Notes under the pieces: model-generated
The model's input: the letters and a program-made list of their open reading frames with translations, nothing else
Told to the model about the DNA's origin: nothing
Database searches by the model: none
In this document: positions 32,758 to 42,136 of the stretch, in pieces
How positions within the stretch are numbered: position 1 is the stretch's first letter
How the letters are laid out: each line of letters begins with the position of its first letter
Assembly (NCBI RefSeq): GCF_018326005.1
Contig: NZ_AP021903.1
Span: 1 to 64,000 of the forward strand
DNA from: Pseudomonas sp. Seg1
GTDB lineage: Bacteria; Pseudomonadota; Gammaproteobacteria; Pseudomonadales; Pseudomonadaceae
DNA length: 64,000 nucleotides
Direction: 5' to 3'
Position numbers and translations under genes: made by a program

Positions 32758-33579
32758 ATGGATCGTTACGTCGTTTTCGGTAACCCGATCGGTCACAGCA
32801 AGTCGCCGATGATTCACAAACTGTTCGCTGAACAGACCGGACAAAGCCTCGACTACAGCACCTTGCTGGCGCCGCTCGACGACTTTGTCGGTTGCGCCAC
32901 GGCGTTTTTCCAGGAAGGTCGCGGTGCCAACGTCACCGTGCCGTTCAAGGAAGACGCTTACCGCCTGGCCAACAGCCTGACGGCGCGGGCGCAACGCGCC
33001 GGCGCGGTGAACACCTTGAGCAAACTGGCTGACGGCTCGCTGCTCGGCGACAACACCGATGGCGCCGGACTGGTGCGTGATCTGACGGTGAATGCCGGGT
33101 TCAGTCTGACCGGTAAACGCATCTTGCTGCTCGGTGCTGGTGGCGCGGTGCGTGGGGCGCTGGAGCCGTTGCTCGCGGAGAAACCGGCGTCGGTGATCAT
33201 CGCCAATCGCACGGTGGATAAAGCCGAGCTGCTGGCGGAACTGTTCTGCGATCTGGGCCCGGTGTCGGCCAGCGGCTTCGACTGGTTGCAGGAGCCGGTG
33301 GACGTGATCATCAACGCCACCTCCGCCAGCCTCACCGGTGAGGTGCCGCCGATTTCACCGAGCCTGATCGAGCCGGGCAAGACCCTGTGCTACGACATGA
33401 TGTACGGCAAGGAACCGACTGCGTTCTGCCGTTGGGCCAGCGAGCATGGCGCAGCGGTGTCGATGGATGGCTTGGGGATGCTGGCCGAGCAGGCCGCAGA
33501 GGCATTCTTTTTGTGGCGCGGTGTGCGTCCGGACACTGCGCCGGTACTCGCCGAGTTACGCCGCCAGTTGGCCCTTTAA
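32758..33579 (+). CDS. aroE: Shikimate dehydrogenase (NADP+)
   Basis: Reduces 3-dehydroshikimate to shikimate in aromatic amino acid synthesis. The 273-aa product has the substrate site [18 protein letters not shown] (Ser-x-Ser), catalytic Lys in [13 protein letters not shown] and Asp in [13 protein letters not shown]. The NADP loop is [13 protein letters not shown] with NRT downstream. It follows hemF by 9 bp with GAGG as ribosome site. Confidence 0.97.
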   Translation: MDRYVVFGNPIGHSKSPMIHKLFAEQTGQSLDYSTLLAPLDDFVGCATAFFQEGRGANVTVPFKEDAYRLANSLTARAQRAGAVNTLSKLADGSLLGDNTDGAGLVRDLTVNAGFSLTGKRILLLGAGGAVRGALEPLLAEKPASVIIANRTVDKAELLAELFCDLGPVSASGFDWLQEPVDVIINATSASLTGEVPPISPSLIEPGKTLCYDMMYGKEPTAFCRWASEHGAAVSMDGLGMLAEQAAEAFFLWRGVRPDTAPVLAELRRQLAL

Positions 33580-33582
33580 GAG

Positions 33583-33649
33583 CATCGCTGGCAAGCCAGC
33601 TCCTACAAGGATCACCTGAATCCCTGTGGGAGCTGGCTTGCCAGCGATT
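33583..33649. repeat. REP doublet (REPIN, short spacer)
   Basis: Inverted copies of the GCTGGCTTGCCAGC REP at 33583-33610 and 33623-33649 lie between the convergent aroE and SulP genes. The spacer is only about 12 bp, shorter than in other doublets of the window. Confidence 0.88.
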
Positions 33650-33670
33650 GAGGTCGACACGGATATCAGA

Positions 33671-35239
33671 TCAATCCTCAAACCTGATCGGACATTTCTC
33701 TGGCCCTTCAAGCTTCCTCAACTCCTCCACCACCTGCGGCCGCGCCCGGCGCAAGGTCAGGCTGCGATCCTGGCTCAGCAAGCGCCGCGCCTCCTGGTGC
33801 AGCATCTCAACGCCTGAATAGTCGATGAAGTTGATCTGCTGCGCCTCGATCACCACCCGCGCGCCGTGCAGGCGTTGCAGGCGCACTTGCAGGTAATGGC
33901 TGGCGCCGAAAAAGATCGAGCCGCCGACGCGCAACACATCGTCCTCGCCATCGCGCCAATGCTGCACCCGTGGCTGCGAAGTGCGTTTGAGGTAAAAGAA
34001 CAACGACGCCAGCACCCCCGCGTAAATCGCCGTCTGCAATTCCAGCAGCAATGTGGCCAGACACGTCAGGGCCATCACCACGAACTCGGCGCGGCTGACA
34101 CGCAACAGTGCACGGATGCCTCGATGATCCACCAGCCCCCAGGCGATCAACAGAATGCTCCCGGCCATGGCGGGAATCGGAATGTGCGAAATCAGTTCGG
34201 CACCGAAAATTGCGAACAGCGCGACCCAGATTGCCGAAAATACTCCGGCCAGCGGCGAGCACGCACCCGCCTCGTAACTCAACCCCGAGCGGGTAAATGA
34301 TCCGGCGGACAACGATCCGGAAAAGAACGCCCCGACGATATTCGATAAACCCTGTGCGCGAACCTCCTGATTGGCATCGAGCAACTGCTGCGATCGCGCA
34401 GCAATCGAACGGGCAATCGACAGACTGGTGACCAGTCCGAGCATGCCCACCGCGATCGCACTCGGCAGCAGGCGCAGAATCATGTCGAGATCCAGCGGCA
34501 ATCCACTGAACGGCGGCAACCGCCCCACAAAAGCACTGACCAGATGCACATGGCCGAACATCGCCGGCCACAGCCACACCACCAGACTGGCCAGCACTAA
34601 CGTGATCAGCAGGGTCGGCCAGCGTGGCACCATTTGTTTCAGCACCACACCGACGAACACAGTTGCCACGCCAAGCAGCAATGAAGGTTTATCCACCGCC
34701 CGCCAATGCCCCAGCAGATCCATCAGGCTGGCGAGCGCCGTGGCTTTCGCTGGCAACTCAAGCCCCAGCAGATTCGGCAACTGCCCGATGGCAATCACCA
34801 CTGCCGCGCCAAGGGTGAAACCGAGCACCACCGAATGCGAGACGAAATCCACCAGTGCGCCGAAGCGCAGCAAGCCGAGCAACCACTGGAAAATCCCGGC
34901 GAGAAAGGTCAGCAGCAGAATCAGGGTGATGTAGTCCTGGGAGGCCGGCACGGCCAACGGACTGACGCTGGCATACAGCACAATCGAAATCGCCGCCGTC
35001 GGGCCGCAGATCAGGTGCCACGAGGAACCCCACAGACAGGCGATCAGCACCGGAATGATGGCGGCGTAGAGGCCGTATTCGGGTGGGAGACCGGCGATCA
35101 AGGCGTAGGCAATCGACTGCGGTAACGCGAGAATCGCACCGCTGAGGCCGACGATCAGATCCCGTCCGACGCTGGCGCGGGTTTGCCGGGGCAGCCAGGT
35201 GAGGAAGGGAAGCAGTGAGCGGCGACTGGGGAAGGCCAT
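33671..35239 (-). CDS. SulP-family anion transporter with STAS domain
   Basis: An inner-membrane SLC26/SulP transporter of 522 aa, with about 10-12 hydrophobic segments. Motifs include GLSGAILALPQSIAYALIAGLPPEYGLYAAIIP and GSSWHLICGPTAAISIVLYAS. A cytoplasmic STAS domain (about 415-510; INFIDYSGVEMLHQEARRL) follows. The family carries sulfate, bicarbonate or other anions; the substrate is not readable. The next genes handle choline sulfate, so a role in sulfate export or uptake is possible but unproven. Confidence 0.9.
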   Translation of the reverse strand: MAFPSRRSLLPFLTWLPRQTRASVGRDLIVGLSGAILALPQSIAYALIAGLPPEYGLYAAIIPVLIACLWGSSWHLICGPTAAISIVLYASVSPLAVPASQDYITLILLLTFLAGIFQWLLGLLRFGALVDFVSHSVVLGFTLGAAVVIAIGQLPNLLGLELPAKATALASLMDLLGHWRAVDKPSLLLGVATVFVGVVLKQMVPRWPTLLITLVLASLVVWLWPAMFGHVHLVSAFVGRLPPFSGLPLDLDMILRLLPSAIAVGMLGLVTSLSIARSIAARSQQLLDANQEVRAQGLSNIVGAFFSGSLSAGSFTRSGLSYEAGACSPLAGVFSAIWVALFAIFGAELISHIPIPAMAGSILLIAWGLVDHRGIRALLRVSRAEFVVMALTCLATLLLELQTAIYAGVLASLFFYLKRTSQPRVQHWRDGEDDVLRVGGSIFFGASHYLQVRLQRLHGARVVIEAQQINFIDYSGVEMLHQEARRLLSQDRSLTLRRARPQVVEELRKLEGPEKCPIRFED

Positions 35240-35289
35240 GGGTCCTCGCGGTTGAAATTTTAAACAAGGGTATCAGCCCTTACGCCGAT

Positions 35290-35396
35290 CGTTCCCACGC
35301 TCTGCGTGGGAACGCAGCCCGGGACGCTCCGCGTCCCATTCAAAGCCGAACGCGGAGCGTCCGTTGAGGCATTCCCACGCGGAGCGTGGGAACGAT
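35290..35396. repeat. REP cluster (family B)
   Basis: Inverted copies of a GTTCCCACGC-type repeat lie at about 35290-35312 and 35371-35395. Between them is a GGGACGCTCCGCGTCCC palindrome and its relative CGCGGAGCG. It lies in the gap between choX and the SulP gene. No gene is seen in the 171-bp interval. Confidence 0.85.
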
Positions 35397-35410
35397 CTGT
35401 GCGCGCTAAA

Positions 35411-36331
35411 TTAAAGCTTCGCTTTCACCGCAGCCAACGCATCCATGCCATCAGCGGTTTTCACCCCATCCAGCCATTTGTCCAGCACCGCCGGATTCGC
35501 CTTGATCCACGCCTTCGCCGCATCTGCATTGCTGACCTTCTTGTTCACCACCTCGGCCATGATGCTGTTCTCCATCTCCTGAGTGAACGAAAGATTGGTC
35601 AGCAATTTACCCACGTTCGGGCAGGCCTCGGCGTAACCCTTGCGCGTGAGAGTAAACACGCTACCGGTGTCACCGAAGTATTTCTCGCCGCCCTTCAGGT
35701 AATGCATTTTCAGCTGCACGTTCATCGGGTGCGGCGTCCAGCCGAGGAAGGTCACGAATTTCTGTTTCTTCACCGCCCGCGACACCTCGGCGAGCATCGC
35801 CTGTTCGCTGGACTCGATCAGCTTCCATTGACCCAGGTCGAAGTCGTTCTTCTTGATGATTTCCTGCAACGAGATGTTTGCCGGCGCGCCCGAACCGATG
35901 CCGTAGATCTTGCGTTCGAACTTGTCGGCGTATTTGTTCAGGTCGGCAAAGTCATGCACACCCGCGTCCCATACGTAGTCCGGCACCGCCAGGGTGAACT
36001 CGGTGCCGTCGAGGTTTTTCGCGAGTTGCGTGACATCCCCGGTCGCGACGAACTTGTCGTAGAAGCCCTGCTGCGCCGGCATCCAGTTACCGAGGAACAC
36101 ATCGACCTGGCCATCCTTCAAACCGCCGAAGGTAATCGGCACCGCGAGGGTGTCGACCTTGGCCTTGTAACCCATGCCTTCCAGCAGAAACCCGGTGATG
36201 GCGTTGGTCGCGGCGATGTCGCTCCAGCCGGGGTCGGCCATTTTCACCGTCTCGCAGCTTTGCTCGGCGAATACCGATCCGCTGGCCAACGCCAATAAGC
36301 TGATCGTCAGTGCTGTGGATAACTTGCGCAT
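35411..36331 (-). CDS. choX: Choline ABC transporter substrate-binding protein
   Basis: A periplasmic binding protein of the OpuAC/ChoX type, 306 aa. It has a signal peptide (MRKLSTALTISLLALASGSVFA). Ligand-site aromatics typical of choline/betaine binders are present (DPGWSDIAATNAITGFLLEGMGY; WTPHPMN). It follows betC by 16 bp, so it probably supplies choline or choline sulfate to the same pathway. No permease or ATPase is adjacent; it must work with components encoded elsewhere. Confidence 0.88.
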   Translation of the reverse strand: MRKLSTALTISLLALASGSVFAEQSCETVKMADPGWSDIAATNAITGFLLEGMGYKAKVDTLAVPITFGGLKDGQVDVFLGNWMPAQQGFYDKFVATGDVTQLAKNLDGTEFTLAVPDYVWDAGVHDFADLNKYADKFERKIYGIGSGAPANISLQEIIKKNDFDLGQWKLIESSEQAMLAEVSRAVKKQKFVTFLGWTPHPMNVQLKMHYLKGGEKYFGDTGSVFTLTRKGYAEACPNVGKLLTNLSFTQEMENSIMAEVVNKKVSNADAAKAWIKANPAVLDKWLDGVKTADGMDALAAVKAKL

Positions 36332-36347
36332 GGACTTCCCCTTAACA

Positions 36348-37862
36348 TTATTGGTTTTGGCAGGGTTGTGGATAACGGGCCTTGCGTTCCAGATCGTCGA
36401 GGTCGATGTGGTTGCGCATGTACTGCTGACTGGCGTCGACCAGCGGCTGGTGATCCCAGCTCTTCAGCTTGCCGATGGTCAACGCATCGGCGACAAATCG
36501 GCGTCGGCGCTGGCTGGCGAGCACAGCGCGGTGAATGGCCGGGATGTCCCACTTGGCTCGCGCTTCGGCGAGAAAATCGTCGAACAGCGAACGATGTTGC
36601 GGCGAATAGCTGAGTTCTTCCAGTTCACGCGGATCGTTGTGCACATCGAAGAGTAGGCAAGGGTCGCTTTCACTGTAGATAAATTTGTAGGCGCCGCGAC
36701 GGATCATCATCAGCGGGCTGATCGTGCCTTCGGCCATGTATTCGCCGAAAACTTCGTCGTGGCCGCCCTGCCCTTGCAGATGCGGCATCAGCGAACGGCC
36801 ATCCAGCGGCAAGCCCGGTTCCAGCGTGCCGCCGGCCAGTTCGACGAACGTGGGTAATAGATCGGCGGTGGATACGGCGGCGCTGATGCGGCCCGCTCCG
36901 AACTGCCCCGGAGCACTTATCAACAGGGGCACGCGGGCCGCCATTTCAAACCAGTGCATTTTGTACCAGAGACCTTTTTCGCCAAGCATGTCTCCGTGGT
37001 CGCCGGAGAAAACGATGACGGTGTCGTCAATCAACCCGGTTTCTTCGAGAGTTTGCAGAAGTTTGCCGACGTTGGCGTCGATGTAGCTGCACGCACCGAA
37101 GTACGCACGGCGCGCGTCGCGGATCTTATCCACAGGCAGCGGCTTGTCCCATAGGTCGTAGACTTTGAGCAAACGCTGGGAATGCGGATCGAGTTCGTGT
37201 TGATCCGGCGTCGCAGGCAAGGGGATATCGGCGTCGTCGTACAAATCCCAGAACGCCTTGGGAATCGTGTACGGGTCGTGTGGGTGCGTCATCGACACCG
37301 TCAGGCAGAACGGTTGATCTCCGTCCTCGCGGATGTGATCGAACAGGTATTGCTGAGCCTTGAACACCACCTCTTCATCGAAGTCGAGCTGGTTGGTGCG
37401 TACGCACGGCCCGGCTTGCAGTACCGAAGACATGTTGTGATACCAGCTCGGCCGCACATCGGGCTCATCCCAGTTCACTGCCCAGCCATAATCGGCCGGG
37501 TAGATGTCGCTGGTCAGGCGTTCCTCATAGCCGTGCAGTTGATCCGGGCCACAGAAATGCATCTTGCCCGACAGCGCGGTGCGGTAGCCGAGGCGGCGCA
37601 AGTAATGGGCATAGGTGGGAATGTCGGCGGGGAAATCGGCGGCATTGTCATAGGCGCCGATCTTGCTCGGCAACTGGCCGCTGACCAGGGTGAAGCGCGA
37701 CGGTGCGCACAACGGGCTGTTGCAGTAAGCGGCGTCAAACACCACGCCTTGGGCGGCGAGGCGGGAAAGATTGGGCAGTTTGATCGGCGAAGGGCCGTAG
37801 ATCGGCAACATTGGCGCGGCCATCTGATCGGCCATGATGAAAAGAATATTCTTGCGCTTCAT
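36348..37862 (-). CDS. betC: Choline-sulfatase
   Basis: Hydrolyses choline-O-sulfate to choline and sulfate, feeding glycine betaine synthesis. The 504-aa type I sulfatase has NILFIMADQ at the N terminus for metal binding. The formylglycine signature is C52-A-P-S-R in SPLCAPSRFTLVSGQ, and SGDHGDMLGEKGLWYK is the second metal block. The start is ATG at 37862 (MKRKNILFIM); six more upstream codons are less likely. It is divergent from its LysR regulator. Confidence 0.95.
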   Translation of the reverse strand: MKRKNILFIMADQMAAPMLPIYGPSPIKLPNLSRLAAQGVVFDAAYCNSPLCAPSRFTLVSGQLPSKIGAYDNAADFPADIPTYAHYLRRLGYRTALSGKMHFCGPDQLHGYEERLTSDIYPADYGWAVNWDEPDVRPSWYHNMSSVLQAGPCVRTNQLDFDEEVVFKAQQYLFDHIREDGDQPFCLTVSMTHPHDPYTIPKAFWDLYDDADIPLPATPDQHELDPHSQRLLKVYDLWDKPLPVDKIRDARRAYFGACSYIDANVGKLLQTLEETGLIDDTVIVFSGDHGDMLGEKGLWYKMHWFEMAARVPLLISAPGQFGAGRISAAVSTADLLPTFVELAGGTLEPGLPLDGRSLMPHLQGQGGHDEVFGEYMAEGTISPLMMIRRGAYKFIYSESDPCLLFDVHNDPRELEELSYSPQHRSLFDDFLAEARAKWDIPAIHRAVLASQRRRRFVADALTIGKLKSWDHQPLVDASQQYMRNHIDLDDLERKARYPQPCQNQ

Positions 37863-37911
37863 GTGATCGCGGCATTCCATAGTGAATATTTATGCGACAT
37901 TGCTGCGATCG

Positions 37912-37978
37912 AGCATGGAGCCCATGCTGTATCCGGTAAAGCCCGCGCCGAACAATGACTAGGATAAGCACAGCTTAT
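37912..37978. promoter_or_regulatory. Candidate LysR operators between betC and its regulator
   Basis: AGCATGG-AGC-CCATGCT (37912-37928) is a perfect 7-bp palindrome. ATAAGC-ACA-GCTTAT (37964-37978) is a perfect 6-bp palindrome overlapping the regulator's start codon. Both lie in the 114-bp divergent intergenic region, where a LysR protein would control both directions. Confidence 0.5.
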
Positions 37979-38927
37979 GTATGAAGCCCTTGGTGATCTG
38001 TCGCTCGACCTGCTGCGCGCCTTCGAGGCCGCCGCTCGGCATCGCAGCTTTACTGCTGCGTCAGTAGAGCTTGGCACCACGCAACCGGCGATCAGTCAGC
38101 AGATCAAACGGTTGGAGGAACAGCTCGGCACTCGACTGTTTGATCGCATCTACAGAGGTATCGAGCTGACTGAAGTCGGGATAATCCTGTTCGAGCAAGT
38201 TACCCTCGGGTTGCAGAATATCGACGCAGGCTTGAGCGCAATCAGCGCACAGCAGCAACATGAGGTACTGCAAGTCGCCACCGATTTCGCTTTCGCGGCT
38301 TACTGGCTGATGCCGCGCCTGCACCGCTTCCACGAAGCCAATCCTCACGTCGATGTCAGCCTGGTCACCAGTGAGCGCAACCACAATATGCTGCGCACCG
38401 ATATCGATGTGGCGATCCTGTTTGGTGACGGGCGCTTCAAACAGGGCGAAAGCCATTGGCTGTTCAGCGAGGAAGTGTTCCCGGTGTGCAGCCCGCAATT
38501 GCTCAAAAATCGCTCACTACCTCTGCCCGCTCAGGCCTTGCTGGAGTTTCCGCTACTGCACCTGCGCGGTGAGAACAGCAGCAACTGGTTCGACTGGAGC
38601 GGATTGTTTCGCGAACTCGGCATCACTACCCCGCCCGCCCCGGGGCAGTTGCGTTTCGACAATTACACGCTGTTGATTCAAGCGGCGATTGGCGGCCAGG
38701 GCGTGGCGATTGGTTGGCGGCACCTTGTGGATAACTTATTGACCCAGGGTTTGTTATGTCGACCGATTGCCGAAACCACGTTGTCGCGGTTGGGCTATTA
38801 CGTGGTATTGCCACAGCGCAAACGCCGGGGCGCATTGATCCAGCAGTTTGTCGATTGGTTGATGATGGAGCAGGCGAGCAGTGCCGAATCACTCAATGGA
38901 CTCGCACTGCCTTCTATCGCCGTGTAG
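37977..38927 (+). CDS. LysR-type regulator of choline-sulfate use
   Basis: A 316-aa LysR-family regulator. The N-terminal helix-turn-helix (about 10-70) reads LRAFEAAARHRSFTAASVELGTTQPAISQQIKRLEEQLG. An inducer-binding domain follows (about 95-300). Divergent position from betC-choX suggests control by choline or choline sulfate. An AGGA lies 12 nt before the ATG, longer than usual. It contains a DnaA 9-mer (38726-38734). Confidence 0.9.
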   Translation: MYEALGDLSLDLLRAFEAAARHRSFTAASVELGTTQPAISQQIKRLEEQLGTRLFDRIYRGIELTEVGIILFEQVTLGLQNIDAGLSAISAQQQHEVLQVATDFAFAAYWLMPRLHRFHEANPHVDVSLVTSERNHNMLRTDIDVAILFGDGRFKQGESHWLFSEEVFPVCSPQLLKNRSLPLPAQALLEFPLLHLRGENSSNWFDWSGLFRELGITTPPAPGQLRFDNYTLLIQAAIGGQGVAIGWRHLVDNLLTQGLLCRPIAETTLSRLGYYVVLPQRKRRGALIQQFVDWLMMEQASSAESLNGLALPSIAV

Positions 38928-38931
38928 CGAC

Positions 38932-39594
38932 CTATTCGCTAGCCGCGACGAAATTCACATGTTGGCCTACATGCAGATTCAGCCGCAGCTCATCGGCAAT
39001 CCCCACGGCCACCCGATTCAAACGCTCCAGCGGTTCTGCCAGACCCGGTTCGAGATTGCTGCCGACTTGGCTGAAATGTTCAATCGTCAAACCTGCAACG
39101 CCGCGTGGTGCGTTGACCAGCGTCCAGTGCAGCGGGCTGCTTTGCAGTGCTTCGCGAATTTCCTCGGCGGCGTGGCGTTGCAGACGATCATCCAGATCCT
39201 GCTCGTCGAGCACGGCAAAATCACCCACCAGAAACAACCGCGAGACGTTGGCTGTCTGCAAACCATCGACCAATGAATCAACGGCCAATACCTGCTCCAC
39301 GGGGCCCAGCAACACGGATCGTTCTATATGCTCGCTACTGAATGGCAGGCCCGGCGCATCAAGCAGACAGATCACTGCCGAACTGCCGGCCACGCTTTGA
39401 TTGACCCGTTCGGAATCGAACAGATCGCCGCTTTTGGTACGTAAACCCGGACGCGGTGCGAGGGCGGTGAGGTCGTCGAGTATTGCAATCACTTCGTGCT
39501 GACGGCGCAGCAGTTCAGCCATCAACGCAGCGCCCAGGCTACTCATGGCACCATAGAGCACCACTTTTACCACCGGGGTTTCGGCATTTTTCAT
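38932..39594 (-). CDS. NAD(P)-binding Rossmann protein (NmrA/SDR-like)
   Basis: A 220-aa atypical short-chain dehydrogenase-like protein. The dinucleotide loop is KVVLYGAMSSLGAALMAELLRR, followed by DDLTALAPRPGLRTKSGDLFD, as in NmrA-type proteins. No clear YxxxK catalytic pair is seen, so enzymatic activity is uncertain. Its stop lies 4 bp from the convergent LysR gene. The function is unknown. Confidence 0.78.
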   Translation of the reverse strand: MKNAETPVVKVVLYGAMSSLGAALMAELLRRQHEVIAILDDLTALAPRPGLRTKSGDLFDSERVNQSVAGSSAVICLLDAPGLPFSSEHIERSVLLGPVEQVLAVDSLVDGLQTANVSRLFLVGDFAVLDEQDLDDRLQRHAAEEIREALQSSPLHWTLVNAPRGVAGLTIEHFSQVGSNLEPGLAEPLERLNRVAVGIADELRLNLHVGQHVNFVAASE

Positions 39595-39678
39595 GGCTGA
39601 TCCCTTTTTGTTTTCCCTTGTATGGCGTGTGACACACGCTCAACGTCGAGGGTTCGAACCGATTTGCGAGGCTTTCAG

Positions 39679-40005
39679 ATGCAAGCGATCAAGGGCTATC
39701 ACGCCCACGTTTATTTCGATGCCGGCACGCTTGAGCAGGCGCGGGCCTTGTGTGAGCAGGCAGCACAATTGTTTGCGTTGAAAATGGGCCGCGTTCACGA
39801 GCGCCCGGTCGGCCCGCACCCGGACTGGAGCTGCCAACTGGCCTTCGGCCCGGAACTGCTCGGCGAAGTGTTGCCGTGGCTGGCGCTCAATCGCAACGGC
39901 CTGGTGGTGTTCCTGCACCCGGACACCGGCGATGATTTGCTCGATCACACCGAGCACGCGATCTGGATGGGCGCGATGCGGCCTCTGGATCTGTCTATTT
40001 TTTGA
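39679..40005 (+). CDS. DOPA 4,5-dioxygenase family protein
   Basis: A 108-aa protein of the small DOPA-dioxygenase family. It carries the N-terminal YHAHVYFD motif with two histidines and the C-terminal HTEHAIWMG. WSCQLAF and FLHPDTGDD lie between. The family name comes from a fungal ring-opening enzyme; the bacterial substrate is unknown. The frame is open 19 codons further upstream, but the ATG at 39679 matches the conserved start. Confidence 0.85.
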   Translation: MQAIKGYHAHVYFDAGTLEQARALCEQAAQLFALKMGRVHERPVGPHPDWSCQLAFGPELLGEVLPWLALNRNGLVVFLHPDTGDDLLDHTEHAIWMGAMRPLDLSIF

Positions 40006-40012
40006 GCACTCT

Positions 40013-40423
40013 TTAGTCCGGATAAAGCGTTTCCTCCGGCTCGCCCGGCAGGTGTTCGTCCAGATGCAGCCAAGGCAGTTGGCTGCCGGTCCAGATGTGC
40101 CGCTCGGCCGCTGCCTGCTCCGGGTGATCCAGCGTGGCAGTGGTCACGTCGATGCTCTCAGGGCTGAGCAACGTCACCAGCGCCAGTTGCGCACCACATT
40201 TCGGGCAGAAGAACCGCGCGCAGCTACTCGACGAGTCATAGCGCGACGGCGTCCCGGCCAGCCATTGGAAATTCGCCGCCGGTACGGTGATCCATGTCGT
40301 GACGATGCCGCCGCTGACCTTGCGGCAGATCGAACAATGGCAGTGCGCAATGTCGTGCAGCGCACCGCTGAACTGATAACGAATGTGTCCGCAATGGCAG
40401 CCACCGCTGTGCAATTCGCTCAT
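40013..40423 (-). CDS. GFA family (CENP-V/formaldehyde-activating-like) zinc protein
   Basis: A 136-aa protein with the cysteine pattern of the GFA fold: GGCHCGHIRYQF, HCHCSICRKVSGG and FFCPKCGAQL. These would bind zinc. The family includes glutathione-dependent formaldehyde-activating enzymes, but most members are uncharacterised. The start at 40423 (MSELHSGGCHCG) is preferred over an open extension. It ends 7 bp from the convergent DOPA dioxygenase gene. Confidence 0.88.
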   Translation of the reverse strand: MSELHSGGCHCGHIRYQFSGALHDIAHCHCSICRKVSGGIVTTWITVPAANFQWLAGTPSRYDSSSSCARFFCPKCGAQLALVTLLSPESIDVTTATLDHPEQAAAERHIWTGSQLPWLHLDEHLPGEPEETLYPD

Positions 40424-40743
40424 CCTCAAAGCCCTCCTCCCCGTGTTCATTGACTCTAGTTCGCATCCGACGATCGGTTGACCGTTCATTCAAAGCTTTC
40501 ATCAGCGAAAGCTGGCTGAAAGCTTGCCCCATTAGGATCGCCTCACTTCCGGCAAAAGACCGGTTGGCCAACGCATGTGATTGCTCGCACGCCAGGCCCA
40601 ATTAACAACAACAATGGTGATTCTGATGTCCTCTGTAGCCCGCCTCCTCGCTCCCACTCCGCCCGTATGTCTCGTGCTTCCCGTTCTGCGCTGATCCGCC
40701 CGATCTGCTCATTCCCTAGCCGCGCTACGCCTGGAGTATTCCC
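40424..40743 (+). promoter_or_regulatory. citMHS upstream region with a possible sigma-54 promoter
   Basis: TGGCTGAAAGCTTGCC (40513-40528) has the GG-N10-GC spacing of a -24/-12 promoter and TTGC at -12, but differs from consensus after TGGC. The start would be near 40539, giving a leader of about 205 nt. That leader contains a pyrimidine-rich stretch and a possible 26-codon ORF (40614-40694) with no good ribosome site. Nothing else is recognised here. Confidence 0.4.
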
Positions 40744-42051
40744 ATGCTGACTTTCCTTGGCTTCGCCATGGTCATCACATTCATGTTCCTGATCATGACC
40801 AAGCGCCTGTCCGCGCTGATCGCCCTGATCATCATTCCGATCATCTTCGCCCTGTTCGGCGGTTTCGCGCCGAAGATCGGCCCGATGATGCTCGAAGGTA
40901 TTACCAAGCTCGCGCCGACCGGCGTGATGTTGATGTTCGCCATTCTCTACTTTGCCTTGATGATCGACTCCGGCCTGTTCGACCCGGCCGTGCGCAAGAT
41001 CCTCAAACTGGTCAAGGGCGATCCGCTGAAGGTGTCGGTCGGTACCGCCGTACTGGCGCTGGTGGTTTCCCTCGACGGTGACGGCGCGACCACTTACATG
41101 ATCTGCGTGGCCGCCATGCTGCCGCTGTACAGCCGTATCGGCATGAGCCCGCGAATCATGGCCGGCCTGATCATTCTGGCCGGTGGCGTGATGAACATGA
41201 CCCCATGGGGCGGCCCGACTGCCCGTGCGGCGAGTGCGCTGCATGTCGATCCGTCGGACATTTTCGTACCGATGATCCCGGCCATGGCCGCCGGTGTGGT
41301 GGCGATCCTGGTGATTGCCTACTTCTACGGCAAGCGTGAGCGTGCGCGTCTGGGTGAATTGCACCTGGCGGGCGACGAGATCGATCACAGCGAAATCAGC
41401 GTCTCGCAATTCCCGGATGCACGTCGTCCGAAACTGATCTGGTTCAACGGTGCGTTGACCTTCGGCCTGATGTGCACGCTGATCGCCGGCCTTCTGCCGC
41501 TGCCGGTGCTGTTCATGGTCGCGTTCAGTATCGCGATGATCGTCAACTACCCGTGCCTGCAAATGCAGAAGGATCGCGTCGCCGCCCACGCCGGTAGCGT
41601 GCTGGCAGTGGTCGGGCTGATCTTTGCCGCCGGTATCTTCACCGGTATCCTGTCGGGCACCGGCATGGTTGATGCGATGTCGAAAAGCCTGTTGGCGGTG
41701 ATCCCGGATTTCCTCGGCCCGTACCTGGCCGTGATCACGGCGCTGGTGAGCATGCCGTTCACCTTCTTCATGTCCAACGACGCTTTTTACTATGGCGTGT
41801 TGCCGGTGTTGGCCGAGGCTGCCAGCCACTACGGAATCACCGCAGTGGAAATGGCCCGTGCCTCGATCGTCGGTCAGCCCGTCCACTTGCTGAGCCCATT
41901 GGTGCCATCGACCTATCTGTTGGTGGCCCTGGCCGGCATCGATTTCGGTGACCACCAGCGTTTCACCCTGAAATGGGCGATTCTGGTTTGTATCTGCATC
42001 CTGATTGCTGCACTGCTGTTGGGGACTTTCCCGGTGTTCAGCACTCTATAA
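40744..42051 (+). CDS. CitMHS-family citrate:cation symporter
   Basis: An inner-membrane carrier of 435 aa with about 11-12 hydrophobic segments, of the CitMHS family, which imports citrate complexed with Mg or another divalent metal. Characteristic sequences are LTFLGFAMVITFMFLIMTKRLSALIALI, SLDGDGATTYMI and GGVMNMTPWGGPTARAASAL. The ATG follows CTGGAGTATTCCC. A strong hairpin terminator follows before terC. Confidence 0.93.
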   Translation: MLTFLGFAMVITFMFLIMTKRLSALIALIIIPIIFALFGGFAPKIGPMMLEGITKLAPTGVMLMFAILYFALMIDSGLFDPAVRKILKLVKGDPLKVSVGTAVLALVVSLDGDGATTYMICVAAMLPLYSRIGMSPRIMAGLIILAGGVMNMTPWGGPTARAASALHVDPSDIFVPMIPAMAAGVVAILVIAYFYGKRERARLGELHLAGDEIDHSEISVSQFPDARRPKLIWFNGALTFGLMCTLIAGLLPLPVLFMVAFSIAMIVNYPCLQMQKDRVAAHAGSVLAVVGLIFAAGIFTGILSGTGMVDAMSKSLLAVIPDFLGPYLAVITALVSMPFTFFMSNDAFYYGVLPVLAEAASHYGITAVEMARASIVGQPVHLLSPLVPSTYLLVALAGIDFGDHQRFTLKWAILVCICILIAALLLGTFPVFSTL

Positions 42052-42071
42052 CCCCAAGACTCACCGTTTCG

Positions 42072-42107
42072 GGTCCTGGCTTCGCGGTTTGAAGCCCGGA
42101 CCTTTTT
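42072..42107 (+). terminator. Terminator between citMHS and terC
   Basis: GGTCCTGGCTTC (42072-42083) pairs with GAAGCCCGGACC (42091-42102) with one mismatch, and five T follow. This separates citMHS from terC. Confidence 0.85.
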
Positions 42108-42136
42108 CGGTTTAACACTCGTACAAAGGAATACAC

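Noticed and set aside
40614..40694. 26-codon ORF in the citMHS leader
   Set aside because: No good Shine-Dalgarno sequence; proline- and valine-rich pyrimidine stretch is likelier chance.
42052..42136. Manganese (yybP-ykoY) riboswitch before terC
   Set aside because: TerC genes often have one, but I find no matching conserved core; the structure present is a plain terminator hairpin.
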